Positions 1 through 7,199 of a DNA stretch of 64,000 nucleotides are shown in pieces. The stretch covers positions 1 through 64,000 of the forward strand of contig CAAGMZ010000018.1 in the NCBI GenBank assembly GCA_900771195.1. Reading direction: 5' to 3'. The translations under genes were made by a program, and so were the position numbers. Numbering within the stretch: position 1 is the first letter of the stretch; each line of letters opens with the position of its first letter. The notes under the pieces were generated by a model. It did no database searches. It saw nothing but the letters and a program-made list of their open reading frames with translations, and was not told where the DNA came from. This DNA comes from Lachnospiraceae bacterium. Its GTDB lineage: Bacteria > Bacillota > Clostridia > Lachnospirales > Lachnospiraceae.

Positions 1-126
1 GTGTTACAACCGGGGCCTGCGTTACAACCGGGGCCTGCGTTACAACCGGGGCCTGCGTTACAACCGGGGCCTGCGTTACAACCGGGGCCTGCGTTACAAT
101 CTGGGCCTGTGTCACAACCGGGGTGG
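1..126. repeat. 18-bp tandem repeat coding VVTQAP
   Basis: Seven 18-bp units lie head to tail from base 1. The four between 19 and 90 are identical and the outer ones are slightly diverged. The period is a multiple of three, so copy-number change keeps the lipoprotein frame and only alters arm length. The array continues past the window edge. Confidence 0.9.
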
Positions 127-409
127 GCACAACTGTAACAACAGGAGCTTTTTCCGTATCATTTTCCTCTTCCGGCTCTGTTACTCCCGTTTCTTCTCCG
201 TCATCATCATTAACTGTACTTGACTTTTCAATCTGGTTTACTGTTTCTTTCTCCTTCTTAGTAGACTTTTCTTCCTCTTTTGTTTCATTTTTTTCAGTTA
301 CAGATTCTGATACCTCATCTTTAACAGGGGAAACTGATATCTGCTTTGAGCATCCTGCCATTCCAGCCATAACGATAACTGTCAGGATAAGTACACCAAT
401 TTTTTTCAT
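1..409 (-). CDS. repeat-bearing lipoprotein, 3' end cut by window edge
   Basis: The gene begins with ATG at 409 and runs off the left edge without a stop. It starts MKKIGVLIL and has a lipobox ending GMAGC near residue 20, so it should be a lipid-anchored surface protein. A highly charged Glu/Lys/Thr-rich stretch follows, then VVTQAP hexapeptides that continue to the edge; these look like an extended spacer lifting an unseen C-terminal domain off the membrane. Its ATG overlaps the kinase stop by four bases (ATGA) and has AAAGGAG seven bases upstream, so it is translationally coupled to the kinase. Its Pro/Val/Thr repeat arm resembles that of the lipoprotein at 3048-3719, which suggests a paralogous or co-functioning pair. 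No function is recognised. Confidence 0.8.
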   Translation of the reverse strand, partial: MKKIGVLILTVIVMAGMAGCSKQISVSPVKDEVSESVTEKNETKEEEKSTKKEKETVNQIEKSSTVNDDDGEETGVTEPEEENDTEKAPVVTVVPTPVVTQAQIVTQAPVVTQAPVVTQAPVVTQAPVVTQAPVVT

Positions 410-2247
410 TCCTGTTCTCCTTTGTTTATTATTTCCATTTTAACATCTTTTATCATATCGTAGTTACCACTGAATATATCAGCATAGTAATCTTCCTTAT
501 ACATACTCCTGCTTAAATTAATTTCGTATTTTTCAGCATCGTTATATTCTAAAACGCTATTGGTGGTATATGAATATCTTAACTTTTTATCATCTTCACC
601 ATTTGTAAATGTAATTTCAATTCTTATCCAACTACCAATATCAAGATACTCTACCCTTCTGTTTACAAGCACGGAAGCAATTCTCAGGTTTTTTCCATCC
701 ACTTCACATTTAGTAATCATATACTTAGCCTGTCCATCAGGCGTTTTGACAATATAGTAAAACTTACTGTTCATAGAAATAATAATACCCACAATAAGTG
801 CAGCGACTGCTGAACTTATTATTATGAACACACGCCTCTTACGCGGGTTCTTAAAAGAAAGTCTGAGTTTCACATATATGCTCTGAAATACTGTGTTTTT
901 TTTAAATTCCTTTGACACTTCTGCAAAAGAATTATACTGTTCAGTCCCATTCATACATCCATCAGCTATTGTCTGAAGGAAAAAACGTTCTTTTTCGCTG
1001 AAATCAGCAATTTTAAGAATTTCCTTTATCAGCTCCCCGAATAGTATTATGTCCTTCTTATATGCATCCGTTTCATGTTCATGCAGGTATTTTCCACTAT
1101 AATTAATCCCGTATGCCCCAAGATCTATTACATATATACTCTTATCTTTTGTCACAAGAATATTTTCAAGCTTAATATCACCGTGAGTCACCTTACATCT
1201 GTGCATTTCATCAAAAGTATCAGCAATCTGTGTCAGGAGCAGCACCAGATCTCTGAACGAAGGTTTTTCCTCATTCAGATAGTTTCTCATATCTTTTCCG
1301 TCAATGTATTCCATGACTATATATTTGGTGCCGTTTTCCGAAAAAGCATCTATCACTTTAGGGATATTTTTGCATTTGATGTCAACATTACACAGGTTCT
1401 GTTTTTCCAGATCATACAGTGGGTCACTTATGTTTTTTATACTGTTCGTATCACTTCTGTACTCCTTAATCGCAACATCTCTGTTACGCAGGCCCGTCTG
1501 TGAACACAAATATACCCTGCTGCTTCCTCCTTCTCCGGACAAAAGTTTTTTTACAATGTATTTTCCGTGCTGTAGGCTATCTCCCTCACTGACAAGAGTA
1601 TTCTCCACGTTCTCTACATCTTCATCATCAATCACACCTATGATAACAAGATATTGAATTAATGTATCGAATATGTTGCGAATTTTCCCGTAATTATCCT
1701 CACCTTCCGATAAAAATTCATTTGCAAACATTGTTCTGGTCTGGTGAGCACGAATATTTCTGAATTTTATCCTTATCTCATCAAAATAATGATATTGTAT
1801 TCCATTAATCAGCCTAAGATTAAAAACACCGTTAAATGCATAATTAAAGCCTTTTCCCAAATCCACATCATCAAAGCTGTTATGAATGTCATTCTCGTAT
1901 TCTGAGGGTCTTACGTATATTATACGAAATTTATCCCATTTTGTTTTCTGAATTTTGGGTCGGTACTTAATAAGATCTTTTCTTTCAGTCAGACCATGTA
2001 TTAAAATATTATTATTCACTCTTTCAATAAGCTTGAACATCTCATCTACAGCATTACATGCATTTTCGATATCATCCTCTGCCGAATAAAGTTTTCTGTA
2101 TTCTTCTCTGCATTTTCTGATAATCTCAGATTTGTCATCATATATGTTATAGTCGTATTTTTTCTGACCATTAAGGACAGCTTCTTCCTGTATGGTATGT
2201 ACAGCTTCATCATTAAGTTCTTCAAGTTCACAATTATATTTTTCCAT
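406..2247 (-). CDS. membrane Ser/Thr protein kinase with HEPN-like N-terminal motif
   Basis: This 613-residue protein has three parts. Residues 1-230 are a cytosolic region of unknown fold with the motif RNIRAH at about 163-168, an R-x4-H pattern as in HEPN domains. Residues about 232-450 are a Hanks-type kinase: glycine loop GEGGSSRV near 239, AIKEY lysine near 261, catalytic HGDIKLEN near 355 and metal-binding DLG near 375, so all key residues are present. After a basic KRR comes one membrane helix at about 473-491, then about 120 residues predicted outside. I chose ATG 2247 because GGAGAAG lies eight bases upstream; an in-frame ATG at 2283, two bases from the preceding stop, has no clear site. 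The layout suggests a receptor kinase, possibly sensing an envelope signal with partners from the same operon. Substrate and signal are unknown. Confidence 0.82.
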   Translation of the reverse strand: MEKYNCELEELNDEAVHTIQEEAVLNGQKKYDYNIYDDKSEIIRKCREEYRKLYSAEDDIENACNAVDEMFKLIERVNNNILIHGLTERKDLIKYRPKIQKTKWDKFRIIYVRPSEYENDIHNSFDDVDLGKGFNYAFNGVFNLRLINGIQYHYFDEIRIKFRNIRAHQTRTMFANEFLSEGEDNYGKIRNIFDTLIQYLVIIGVIDDEDVENVENTLVSEGDSLQHGKYIVKKLLSGEGGSSRVYLCSQTGLRNRDVAIKEYRSDTNSIKNISDPLYDLEKQNLCNVDIKCKNIPKVIDAFSENGTKYIVMEYIDGKDMRNYLNEEKPSFRDLVLLLTQIADTFDEMHRCKVTHGDIKLENILVTKDKSIYVIDLGAYGINYSGKYLHEHETDAYKKDIILFGELIKEILKIADFSEKERFFLQTIADGCMNGTEQYNSFAEVSKEFKKNTVFQSIYVKLRLSFKNPRKRRVFIIISSAVAALIVGIIISMNSKFYYIVKTPDGQAKYMITKCEVDGKNLRIASVLVNRRVEYLDIGSWIRIEITFTNGEDDKKLRYSYTTNSVLEYNDAEKYEINLSRSMYKEDYYADIFSGNYDMIKDVKMEIINKGEQE

Positions 2248-2285
2248 AAGAGAATCTTCTCCATGATTTGTTAATAGTGACATAT

Positions 2286-3023
2286 CTACTGATGAAATCC
2301 GTATCCGTTACACTTTGGGCATGTAACAATAGTGCCTGCCGGAGCGTACCCGCTGCCGGCACAGCCGCTGCATATTGTGTAACCACCCTGCCATCCCATA
2401 TTTGCGTAGTAATAAAGATTAGGAACATACTGTTGTCCTGTTCCGCTGCAAAATGGGCATACAGTTTTCGTACTTGACTTTACAACGCCTTCACCGGAAC
2501 ACTTCTTACACTTAAATGTCGGAAAATCATTTGCAACGCTACTGGTACCGGCGTACACATAATGCCCATCTGATTTCACTAATTCCCCCAATACACTTAC
2601 ATCTGGGTTGTTATCATCACAGCATGAAAAGAAAATTCTATTATCTGTTGCAGCATACACATGAAAGTCCCATTCTGTTTTGTCATCTATCCGGCAAGCC
2701 TCAATCCATTCACAAAACAGCTCCCGAAATTCTTCCCCGGTGTACCTTTCTATTTCTGTATTCCAACCATATGTACAAGCTTCGGTTGTCTTTTGTATCC
2801 AATTTAAGACATCTTTTTCTTTCTTGCTTCTGTTAAAAATCAATCCATAGCAGTCAAGAACAAAAATGCCTATAGCAATAACAACTACAGTAACAAATAC
2901 AGATACAAAAATGATTCGTCTTCTTTTGCCGTGAGTCTTAAGTCTCTCCGGCACCGGTTCACCACAATATGGACAGTAATCAGATGTACCATCAATTTCC
3001 ATTCCGCATTTATTACATTTCAT
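2286..3023 (-). CDS. membrane zinc-ribbon protein with DnaJ-type CxxCxGxG repeats
   Basis: This 245-residue protein starts with a zinc ribbon (Cys 3, 6, 17 and 20). A KRRR cluster and one membrane helix follow at about 37-58. A middle region of unknown fold comes next, and the last 75 residues carry four CxxCxGxG motifs (CKKCSGEG, CPFCSGTG, CSGCAGSG, CPKCNGYG), the count and spacing style of the DnaJ cysteine-rich zinc domain. The positive-inside rule puts the ribbon in the cytosol and the DnaJ-like module outside. There is no J domain. Its stop is only a few bases from the kinase gene, so the two are co-expressed. It could be a chaperone-like or metal-sensing partner of the kinase; that is inference. 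Confidence 0.8.
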   Translation of the reverse strand: MKCNKCGMEIDGTSDYCPYCGEPVPERLKTHGKRRRIIFVSVFVTVVVIAIGIFVLDCYGLIFNRSKKEKDVLNWIQKTTEACTYGWNTEIERYTGEEFRELFCEWIEACRIDDKTEWDFHVYAATDNRIFFSCCDDNNPDVSVLGELVKSDGHYVYAGTSSVANDFPTFKCKKCSGEGVVKSSTKTVCPFCSGTGQQYVPNLYYYANMGWQGGYTICSGCAGSGYAPAGTIVTCPKCNGYGFHQ

Positions 3024-3047
3024 AAAGTTCTTTCTCCAATATTTAGT

Positions 3048-3719
3048 TTATTTTACAGTTATTTCATACTTGTTGTTATCAAATGCAGTAAATCCCTCAA
3101 ATGTTATCTCACCACTTATTTTGCTCAATGAATTATACTGTTCCGGTGTAATCACATATGTAACAGTTCCGAATGAATTAGGAGCAATTTTTATCATGCT
3201 TACGCTGGGATTGCTGAAAAAATCAAACTGTCCTGAAGCACCTGTGTCGAACACCATAAGCTGTGACTGCATCCATACAGAAGCGTTTTCACTGGTGTTA
3301 TTGGTAACCTTAAGTGTAATCGTACAATTAGAAGCACTTCCTGTAAGTTCTATTACAGCGTCACCGCTTGGTGTGCTTGCAGACCCTGAATAGTCAATTG
3401 CACTTGGAGCAGGGGCTTCTGTTACTGCAGGTGCAGGTGCCTCTGTGACTACCGGTGCAGGTGCCTCTGTGACTACCGGTGTGGGTGCCTCTGTGACTAC
3501 CGGTGTGGGTGCCTCCGTTATTTCGGATGCGGATGTTTCTTCTGACTTTGATTCAGCTGTATTTTCATTATTCCCTGAAGCCCCCGCATCCTTAAGTGCT
3601 GCAATCTCGCTCTCAAGTTCTGCTATTTTGTCTGCTGAATCATTCCTGCTTCCGCATCCGTTTAAAAATATAGCTGTCACCATTACTACAGCAACGCCCA
3701 ATAATAATTTTTTCTTCAT
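3048..3719 (-). CDS. lipoprotein with TEAP repeat arm and beta-sandwich-like C-terminus
   Basis: The 223-residue precursor has a signal peptide with lipobox LNGC near residue 22. A short coiled-coil stretch (KIAELESEIAALKDA) follows, then four repeats of the type APTPVVTE. The C-terminal 110 residues alternate hydrophobic and polar residues as in a small all-beta domain, with a VTYVITPEQYNSL segment that resembles the end of the lipoprotein at 4188-5102. It opens the operon that continues with the zinc-ribbon protein, the kinase and a second repeat lipoprotein; the next gene is 24 bases downstream. ATAGGAGAG precedes the ATG. It is probably an extracytoplasmic ligand-binding or scaffold component; the family is not recognised. 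Confidence 0.8.
   Translation of the reverse strand: MKKKLLLGVAVVMVTAIFLNGCGSRNDSADKIAELESEIAALKDAGASGNNENTAESKSEETSASEITEAPTPVVTEAPTPVVTEAPAPVVTEAPAPAVTEAPAPSAIDYSGSASTPSGDAVIELTGSASNCTITLKVTNNTSENASVWMQSQLMVFDTGASGQFDFFSNPSVSMIKIAPNSFGTVTYVITPEQYNSLSKISGEITFEGFTAFDNNKYEITVK
3421..3516. repeat. 24-bp tandem repeat in lipoprotein gene
   Basis: Four 24-bp units encode the eight-residue repeat APTPVVTE and its variants. The units differ by a few substitutions, so the array is older than the near-perfect 18-bp array at 1-126. The period keeps the reading frame. Confidence 0.85.
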
Positions 3720-3759
3720 AAGCTGTTCTCTCCTATTTTTGCATAAGTGTATAACCGTA

Positions 3760-3819
3760 TACCGTTAGATTATCACTTTCGTTTAATCAAGTTAAGCGCG
3801 TACCGTTAATATTATCACT
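3760..3819. promoter_or_regulatory. two operator-like direct repeats in a divergent promoter region
   Basis: TACCGTTAGATTATCACT at 3760-3777 recurs as TACCGTTAATATTATCACT at 3801-3819, 41 bp apart start to start, about four helical turns. On the minus strand a possible promoter (TTAACT at 3795-3790, 17 bp, TAATCT at 3772-3767) has its -10 inside the first copy. On the plus strand TATACT at 3830-3835 lies just after the second copy. The XRE protein encoded at 3870 is the obvious candidate binder, controlling itself and the lipoprotein-kinase operon. This is inferred from position and repetition only. Confidence 0.5.
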
Positions 3820-3869
3820 CAGATTAACATATACTTTCTATAAACATTAATAAATTATGGAGTTTAAGT

Positions 3870-4112
3870 ATGACCTATTCTGATGTTATCACCAAAAGGC
3901 TCAGAGAACTCTGTGCCCGAAAAAATTACACTGTTAATAAGCTTGCCACCCAAAGCGGGATAACGCAAAGCACTGTAGAAAATCTCATGTCAGGAAAAAC
4001 AAGAAATCCGAAATTAAAAACACTCCACCGACTCGCAATAGGCCTTGATATGACATTATCCGAACTTCTTGATTTTCCCGAAATGAACAATACTAAATTT
4101 GATGACGAATGA
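3870..4112 (+). CDS. small XRE/Cro-type helix-turn-helix regulator
   Basis: The 80-residue protein is almost entirely one Cro/C1-type helix-turn-helix domain: TVNKLATQSGITQSTVENLMSGK holds the turn, and TLHRLAIGLDMTLSELLDF is the usual fifth-helix segment. There is no sensor domain. It is divergent from the lipoprotein-zinc protein-kinase operon and has two direct repeats between it and that operon, so it is probably the local repressor or activator. GGAG eight bases before the ATG supports the start. It converges with the lipoprotein gene ending at 4188. Confidence 0.88.
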   Translation: MTYSDVITKRLRELCARKNYTVNKLATQSGITQSTVENLMSGKTRNPKLKTLHRLAIGLDMTLSELLDFPEMNNTKFDDE

Positions 4113-4187
4113 AGCATGTCTATTATTGAGTATGCTTTACTGAATACCATTTATCATCGGACTGATAAATATATTAATTTCACACCA

Positions 4188-5102
4188 CTATTCGAATTTG
4201 ATATTGCATGAGCTGTTAACTTCACCCCACACAGCATTTCCTGTCATAACATACGAAGCGGGAACCATAACCGTATACATCATGCTTCCGTGCGGTTTAA
4301 GTGATGTATTAATATCTGTGGATACATTACATATCTTGCCATAACTGTCATCTGTCAATGAAACCGTGCAGGTTTTATAATAAATAGGAGAATCCGTACC
4401 ATTTGCAAACCATAAATCTACATAAAGATTTCCGTCCGAATCCTGCCATGCAAATTTTACTGACGTATGCGTACATCCCTCAAAAACCGCGTTTTTATCT
4501 AAATACATACAACACCCTGCATCAAATGATGTTGCGTTAAGTCCATTATTAAAAGATTTCATAAGATCTTCCGGATAAACATTTGTACTTGTCAGTAATA
4601 AAGAGTTCAAATAACTTTCTGTTTCTTCATTTTCTTCTGCTTTCCACTCTCCGTTTTCGAAAGAAATAACAAAATTATAATTTAAAGACTCTAATTTTGT
4701 ATTTGGATGTTTACCGGCAACATTGTAATATGTGCCAGATATAGCATAATAATTATCAATTTTATATACTTGATTAAAAAGGGATTTTATAGTTTCTTCA
4801 TCCGTATTGCGGAACAAATTTGCGAATGAAGCATAATCGGTCTGCGAATACTCTGCCATCTTATTCAGGATTTCTTTATAAGCCGAAACAGCACATTCAT
4901 CGGTGATTTTTTCTATATCAGAATTTATTACTGATAAAGTTTTGTTTTCTTCATCTTTTTGCTCATGTGCAATTTGAGATTTATTTTCAGACGCCTGTGA
5001 AACTTCTGATTTCACTCCGCAAGCAGCAAGAGATATGGTCACTGCAAGGCAAAGCAATGCAGCTACGATTTTAATTAAATGTCTTTTTAATGTAATGTTC
5101 AT
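4188..5102 (-). CDS. lipoprotein of unknown function
   Basis: The 304-residue precursor has a signal peptide with lipobox LAAC at about residue 28. Its middle part (about 60-180) is mixed helix and strand without recognised motifs. The last 100 residues look like an all-beta domain ending LKPHGSMMYTVMVPASYV..., similar in order of features to the C-terminus of the lipoprotein at 3048-3719, which argues for a shared extracellular module. GGAGGAAATCAAT directly before the ATG is a good ribosome site. It lies downstream of the SHOCT gene on the same strand, separated by the remnant of an XRE gene. Confidence 0.78.
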   Translation of the reverse strand: MNITLKRHLIKIVAALLCLAVTISLAACGVKSEVSQASENKSQIAHEQKDEENKTLSVINSDIEKITDECAVSAYKEILNKMAEYSQTDYASFANLFRNTDEETIKSLFNQVYKIDNYYAISGTYYNVAGKHPNTKLESLNYNFVISFENGEWKAEENEETESYLNSLLLTSTNVYPEDLMKSFNNGLNATSFDAGCCMYLDKNAVFEGCTHTSVKFAWQDSDGNLYVDLWFANGTDSPIYYKTCTVSLTDDSYGKICNVSTDINTSLKPHGSMMYTVMVPASYVMTGNAVWGEVNSSCNIKFE

Positions 5103-5139
5103 ATTGATTTCCTCCTAAATAAGCCTTTTATACAATTTT

Positions 5140-5226
5140 CTATTCACCTGTAAATTCTTTGTTCTCGCGATGCCTCTTTAAGTTCTTTCCTGCAACTTCC
5201 ATATCATACTCAGGTCCATACAACAT
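5140..5226 (-). pseudogene. truncated duplicate of an XRE regulator gene
   Basis: An ATG directly abutting the SHOCT gene stop opens a 28-codon frame reading MLYGPEYDMEVAGKNLKR and ending at TAG 5142-5140. It matches the first 25 or so residues of the XRE protein at 6658-6891 (MMYRPEYDMEVVGKNLKR) at both protein and DNA level, then stops before the helix-turn-helix. It is best read as a leftover of a gene duplication, not a working regulator, although a 28-residue peptide could still be made. Confidence 0.75.
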
Positions 5227-5748
5227 TTAAAGGTATTGTTTCTTTTTCTCGTTGTACTCATCCTGAGTAATTGCGCCCATGTCAAGCAATTCCTTGAGTC
5301 TCTTTATGTTGTCGAATTTTACATCATCTTCCGTCATCTGCTTTTTAGTATTCTCTTCAGCTTTTTGTTTTGCTTCATATTCTGCACTCCATTCTTTAGT
5401 TCTTCCACATACGCATGTCCCAGTATATGACGGATTAATGTTACCACAGTAACATTTCCAGCCACCGTCATTTAATAATTTTTGGATTCTTGCCTCTGCT
5501 TCCTCTTTTTCCATCGCTTCAACAGCAGAAGATAAAGGCGTTGTTCCGTCGCCGCTATGTGTATTATATACATCACAATATTCATTCCGGGGGTATAAAA
5601 GAGCAACTAAGAAAGCAACAAATCCAAAAAAGAACCCCCACCAGAACCAGTTATCTGCATATCCTTTTTTGGTTATGACAGCATCAGTTGCAAATCCCCA
5701 TACCACATTCAATATAATATTCATAATTGCAATTGCTACAAAATCCAT
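5227..5748 (-). CDS. membrane protein with Cys-rich finger and C-terminal SHOCT domain
   Basis: The 173-residue protein has two hydrophobic N-terminal segments (about 5-25 and 33-53). A short zinc-finger-like stretch WKCYCGN...CVCGRTKEW near 98-120 recalls RanBP2-type fingers. A charged linker follows, then a classic SHOCT module at the very end (IKRLKELLDMGAITQDEYNEKKKQYL split over the last 30 residues). SHOCT domains are short oligomerisation or tethering modules found at protein ends. GGAAG precedes the ATG. No enzymatic motif is present, so an adaptor role in the island's membrane proteins is a guess. Confidence 0.8.
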   Translation of the reverse strand: MDFVAIAIMNIILNVVWGFATDAVITKKGYADNWFWWGFFFGFVAFLVALLYPRNEYCDVYNTHSGDGTTPLSSAVEAMEKEEAEARIQKLLNDGGWKCYCGNINPSYTGTCVCGRTKEWSAEYEAKQKAEENTKKQMTEDDVKFDNIKRLKELLDMGAITQDEYNEKKKQYL

Positions 5749-5904
5749 ACTAAATTTCTTCCTTCCTGATATTTATTATTCAACACTTTAGTGAATTTCT
5801 GATAATCTTGAAATCAGCCATCTCAATGGTTTTCTTCATCGCTGTGTAACACATTGATTATACCTTACCGATTACCGGTTGTCATTGAACTGATGGTTGA
5901 AATA

Positions 5905-6612
5905 TTATCTCTTATTACATCTTAGAATAAATTTCATTAAAACATTTACTACTGTCTGTACAAGAAATACTGCCAATAACCACGGAATCATAAGAACCAG
6001 CATATTATATACCACATCCCATAAAAAACCATCACTGTTGAGCCTGACGAACCCCTCACCCAATAATTTGCCAATGTAATATCTTCTGTTGATAAACACA
6101 TACACCAGAGAAACCAGGCCAAAAAGTATTGTAGTTATTACGGTTATTTTATTCGCAACATATTCTCTTTTTCTCTTTTTTTCTTCTTTTCTCTTTTTCC
6201 GGTGAAGTCTTAACTGCTCGTCCATGCTAACCTGCTCAATTTTTATACCGCCATATGTATTCATATAGTCGTGATATTCCTGTGTCAGTAAACAGGTGAT
6301 TTCACTTATGTCGCATTTATCTGCATCTCTCACACTGTGAATCACAGGATTGGTAAGCATTCTGATTCTGTGATAAGCATTCTGACTGTTGTATGAAATA
6401 AGATTATGGTTATAGCACTCATCAATCATGTCTATCAAATCAGCCCTGTTTCCATCTCCGGTTTCCACATTCACCTTAACTCCGTGAGTTTTCAGCAATG
6501 AACCGGTAAAATGCTGTATAAGTCTTCTTGCAAGATAACATGCCTCCGAATATGTGTCCTCATTTTCTGAATATCCTAAAAATCTCTTAAATTCTCTGTC
6601 TATCGTTTCCAT
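5905..6612 (-). CDS. HEPN/DUF4145-like protein with two C-terminal membrane helices
   Basis: The 235-residue protein has a helical cytosolic part (about 1-135) with the segment IRMLTNPVIHSV, which fits the R-x-x-x-N-x-x-x-H pattern seen in DUF4145/HEPN-like proteins. A very basic linker (RKKRKEEKKRKREY) follows, then two hydrophobic helices near 155-175 and 200-225. A first-pass family call is weak because only one motif is visible. It sits between an XRE regulator gene (45 bases upstream) and the SHOCT gene, all on the minus strand. AAAGGG lies before the ATG. Together with the kinase it is the second protein in the island with an RN...H-type motif. Confidence 0.6.
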   Translation of the reverse strand: METIDREFKRFLGYSENEDTYSEACYLARRLIQHFTGSLLKTHGVKVNVETGDGNRADLIDMIDECYNHNLISYNSQNAYHRIRMLTNPVIHSVRDADKCDISEITCLLTQEYHDYMNTYGGIKIEQVSMDEQLRLHRKKRKEEKKRKREYVANKITVITTILFGLVSLVYVFINRRYYIGKLLGEGFVRLNSDGFLWDVVYNMLVLMIPWLLAVFLVQTVVNVLMKFILRCNKR

Positions 6613-6657
6613 AACATTATCCCTTTCTGTACTCAGTTATTTTTATCAGTCATCTTT

Positions 6658-6891
6658 TTACTCATTTGTCTCTTCCACGATGTCCTCTACGCTTGCTCCG
6701 TATAACTGCATCAACGCAAACATCGTGTCCGCCTGGGGATAGCTTTCGCCTCTCTCGTACTTGTAAACTGCCTGTACTGAGCCAAGTCTAAGATATTCCC
6801 TCACTTCCTCCACTGTAAGCTCCTTGTTCTCGCGGAGCCTCTTTAAGTTCTTTCCTACTACTTCCATATCATATTCAGGTCTGTACATCAT
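6658..6891 (-). CDS. XRE-family transcriptional regulator
   Basis: The 77-residue protein is a single Cro/C1 helix-turn-helix domain: VGKNLKRLRENKELTVEEV, then LGSVQAVYKYERGESYPQADTMFALMQLYG, a typical recognition helix and scaffold. It is the intact parent or sister of the truncated copy at 5140-5226. GGGAGG eight bases upstream selects ATG 6891; the next codon is also ATG. It heads the minus-strand group HEPN-like protein, SHOCT protein, lipoprotein. Confidence 0.88.
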   Translation of the reverse strand: MMYRPEYDMEVVGKNLKRLRENKELTVEEVREYLRLGSVQAVYKYERGESYPQADTMFALMQLYGASVEDIVEETNE

Positions 6892-7199
6892 TTGAAATTC
6901 CTCCCTTTTTTGTTTTTCTACTTACAAAGACGAAAGGATTTCAAAAAGGTTCATTTTTTCAGAAAATTTTTTATATTTTTTCCTCCTCATGTTTTAATCA
7001 TAATACGGTAATATAGATTTGTCATTTAACCGCCAGTTTACTTCCTATATATTAATAGGGCTGATTTGGGAAGAACTTAACATTTTCAACAAAAAAGGCT
7101 GTAAAATAATTATTTTACGGCATTTTCCCGCAGGTAAGCCAGGAATGCCCGAAATAATTATTTTACAGCCGGTGAAGCTGTGCTCGTATCGTATTGTAT
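6892..7199. other. gene-free stretch
   Basis: No credible coding sequence is seen here. It contains the 5' flank of the XRE gene and the palindromic element at 7097-7170; the rest is AT-rich sequence without a recognisable site. Confidence 0.6.
7097..7170. repeat. palindromic intergenic element, GGCTGTAAAAT family
   Basis: The ends are perfect 19-bp inverted repeats (GGCTGTAAAATAATTATTT and its complement), with an inner GGCATT/AATGCC stem. It follows the stop of the DUF1703 gene and could act as its terminator. Related ends occur at 10385-10511 and 62930-63011. Confidence 0.8.

Noticed and set aside
1..126. Regularly spaced repeats resembling a small CRISPR array
   Set aside because: The 18-bp units are contiguous without spacers and encode VVTQAP in frame of a lipoprotein.
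123..443. Plus-strand open frame of 106 codons rich in serine
   Set aside because: It is antisense to the lipoprotein gene and is a by-product of that gene's codon bias; no ribosome site.
1700..2247. Calling the kinase-zinc protein operon a known phage-defence system
   Set aside because: No nuclease, toxin or recognised defence domain is certain; the HEPN match rests on a single short motif.
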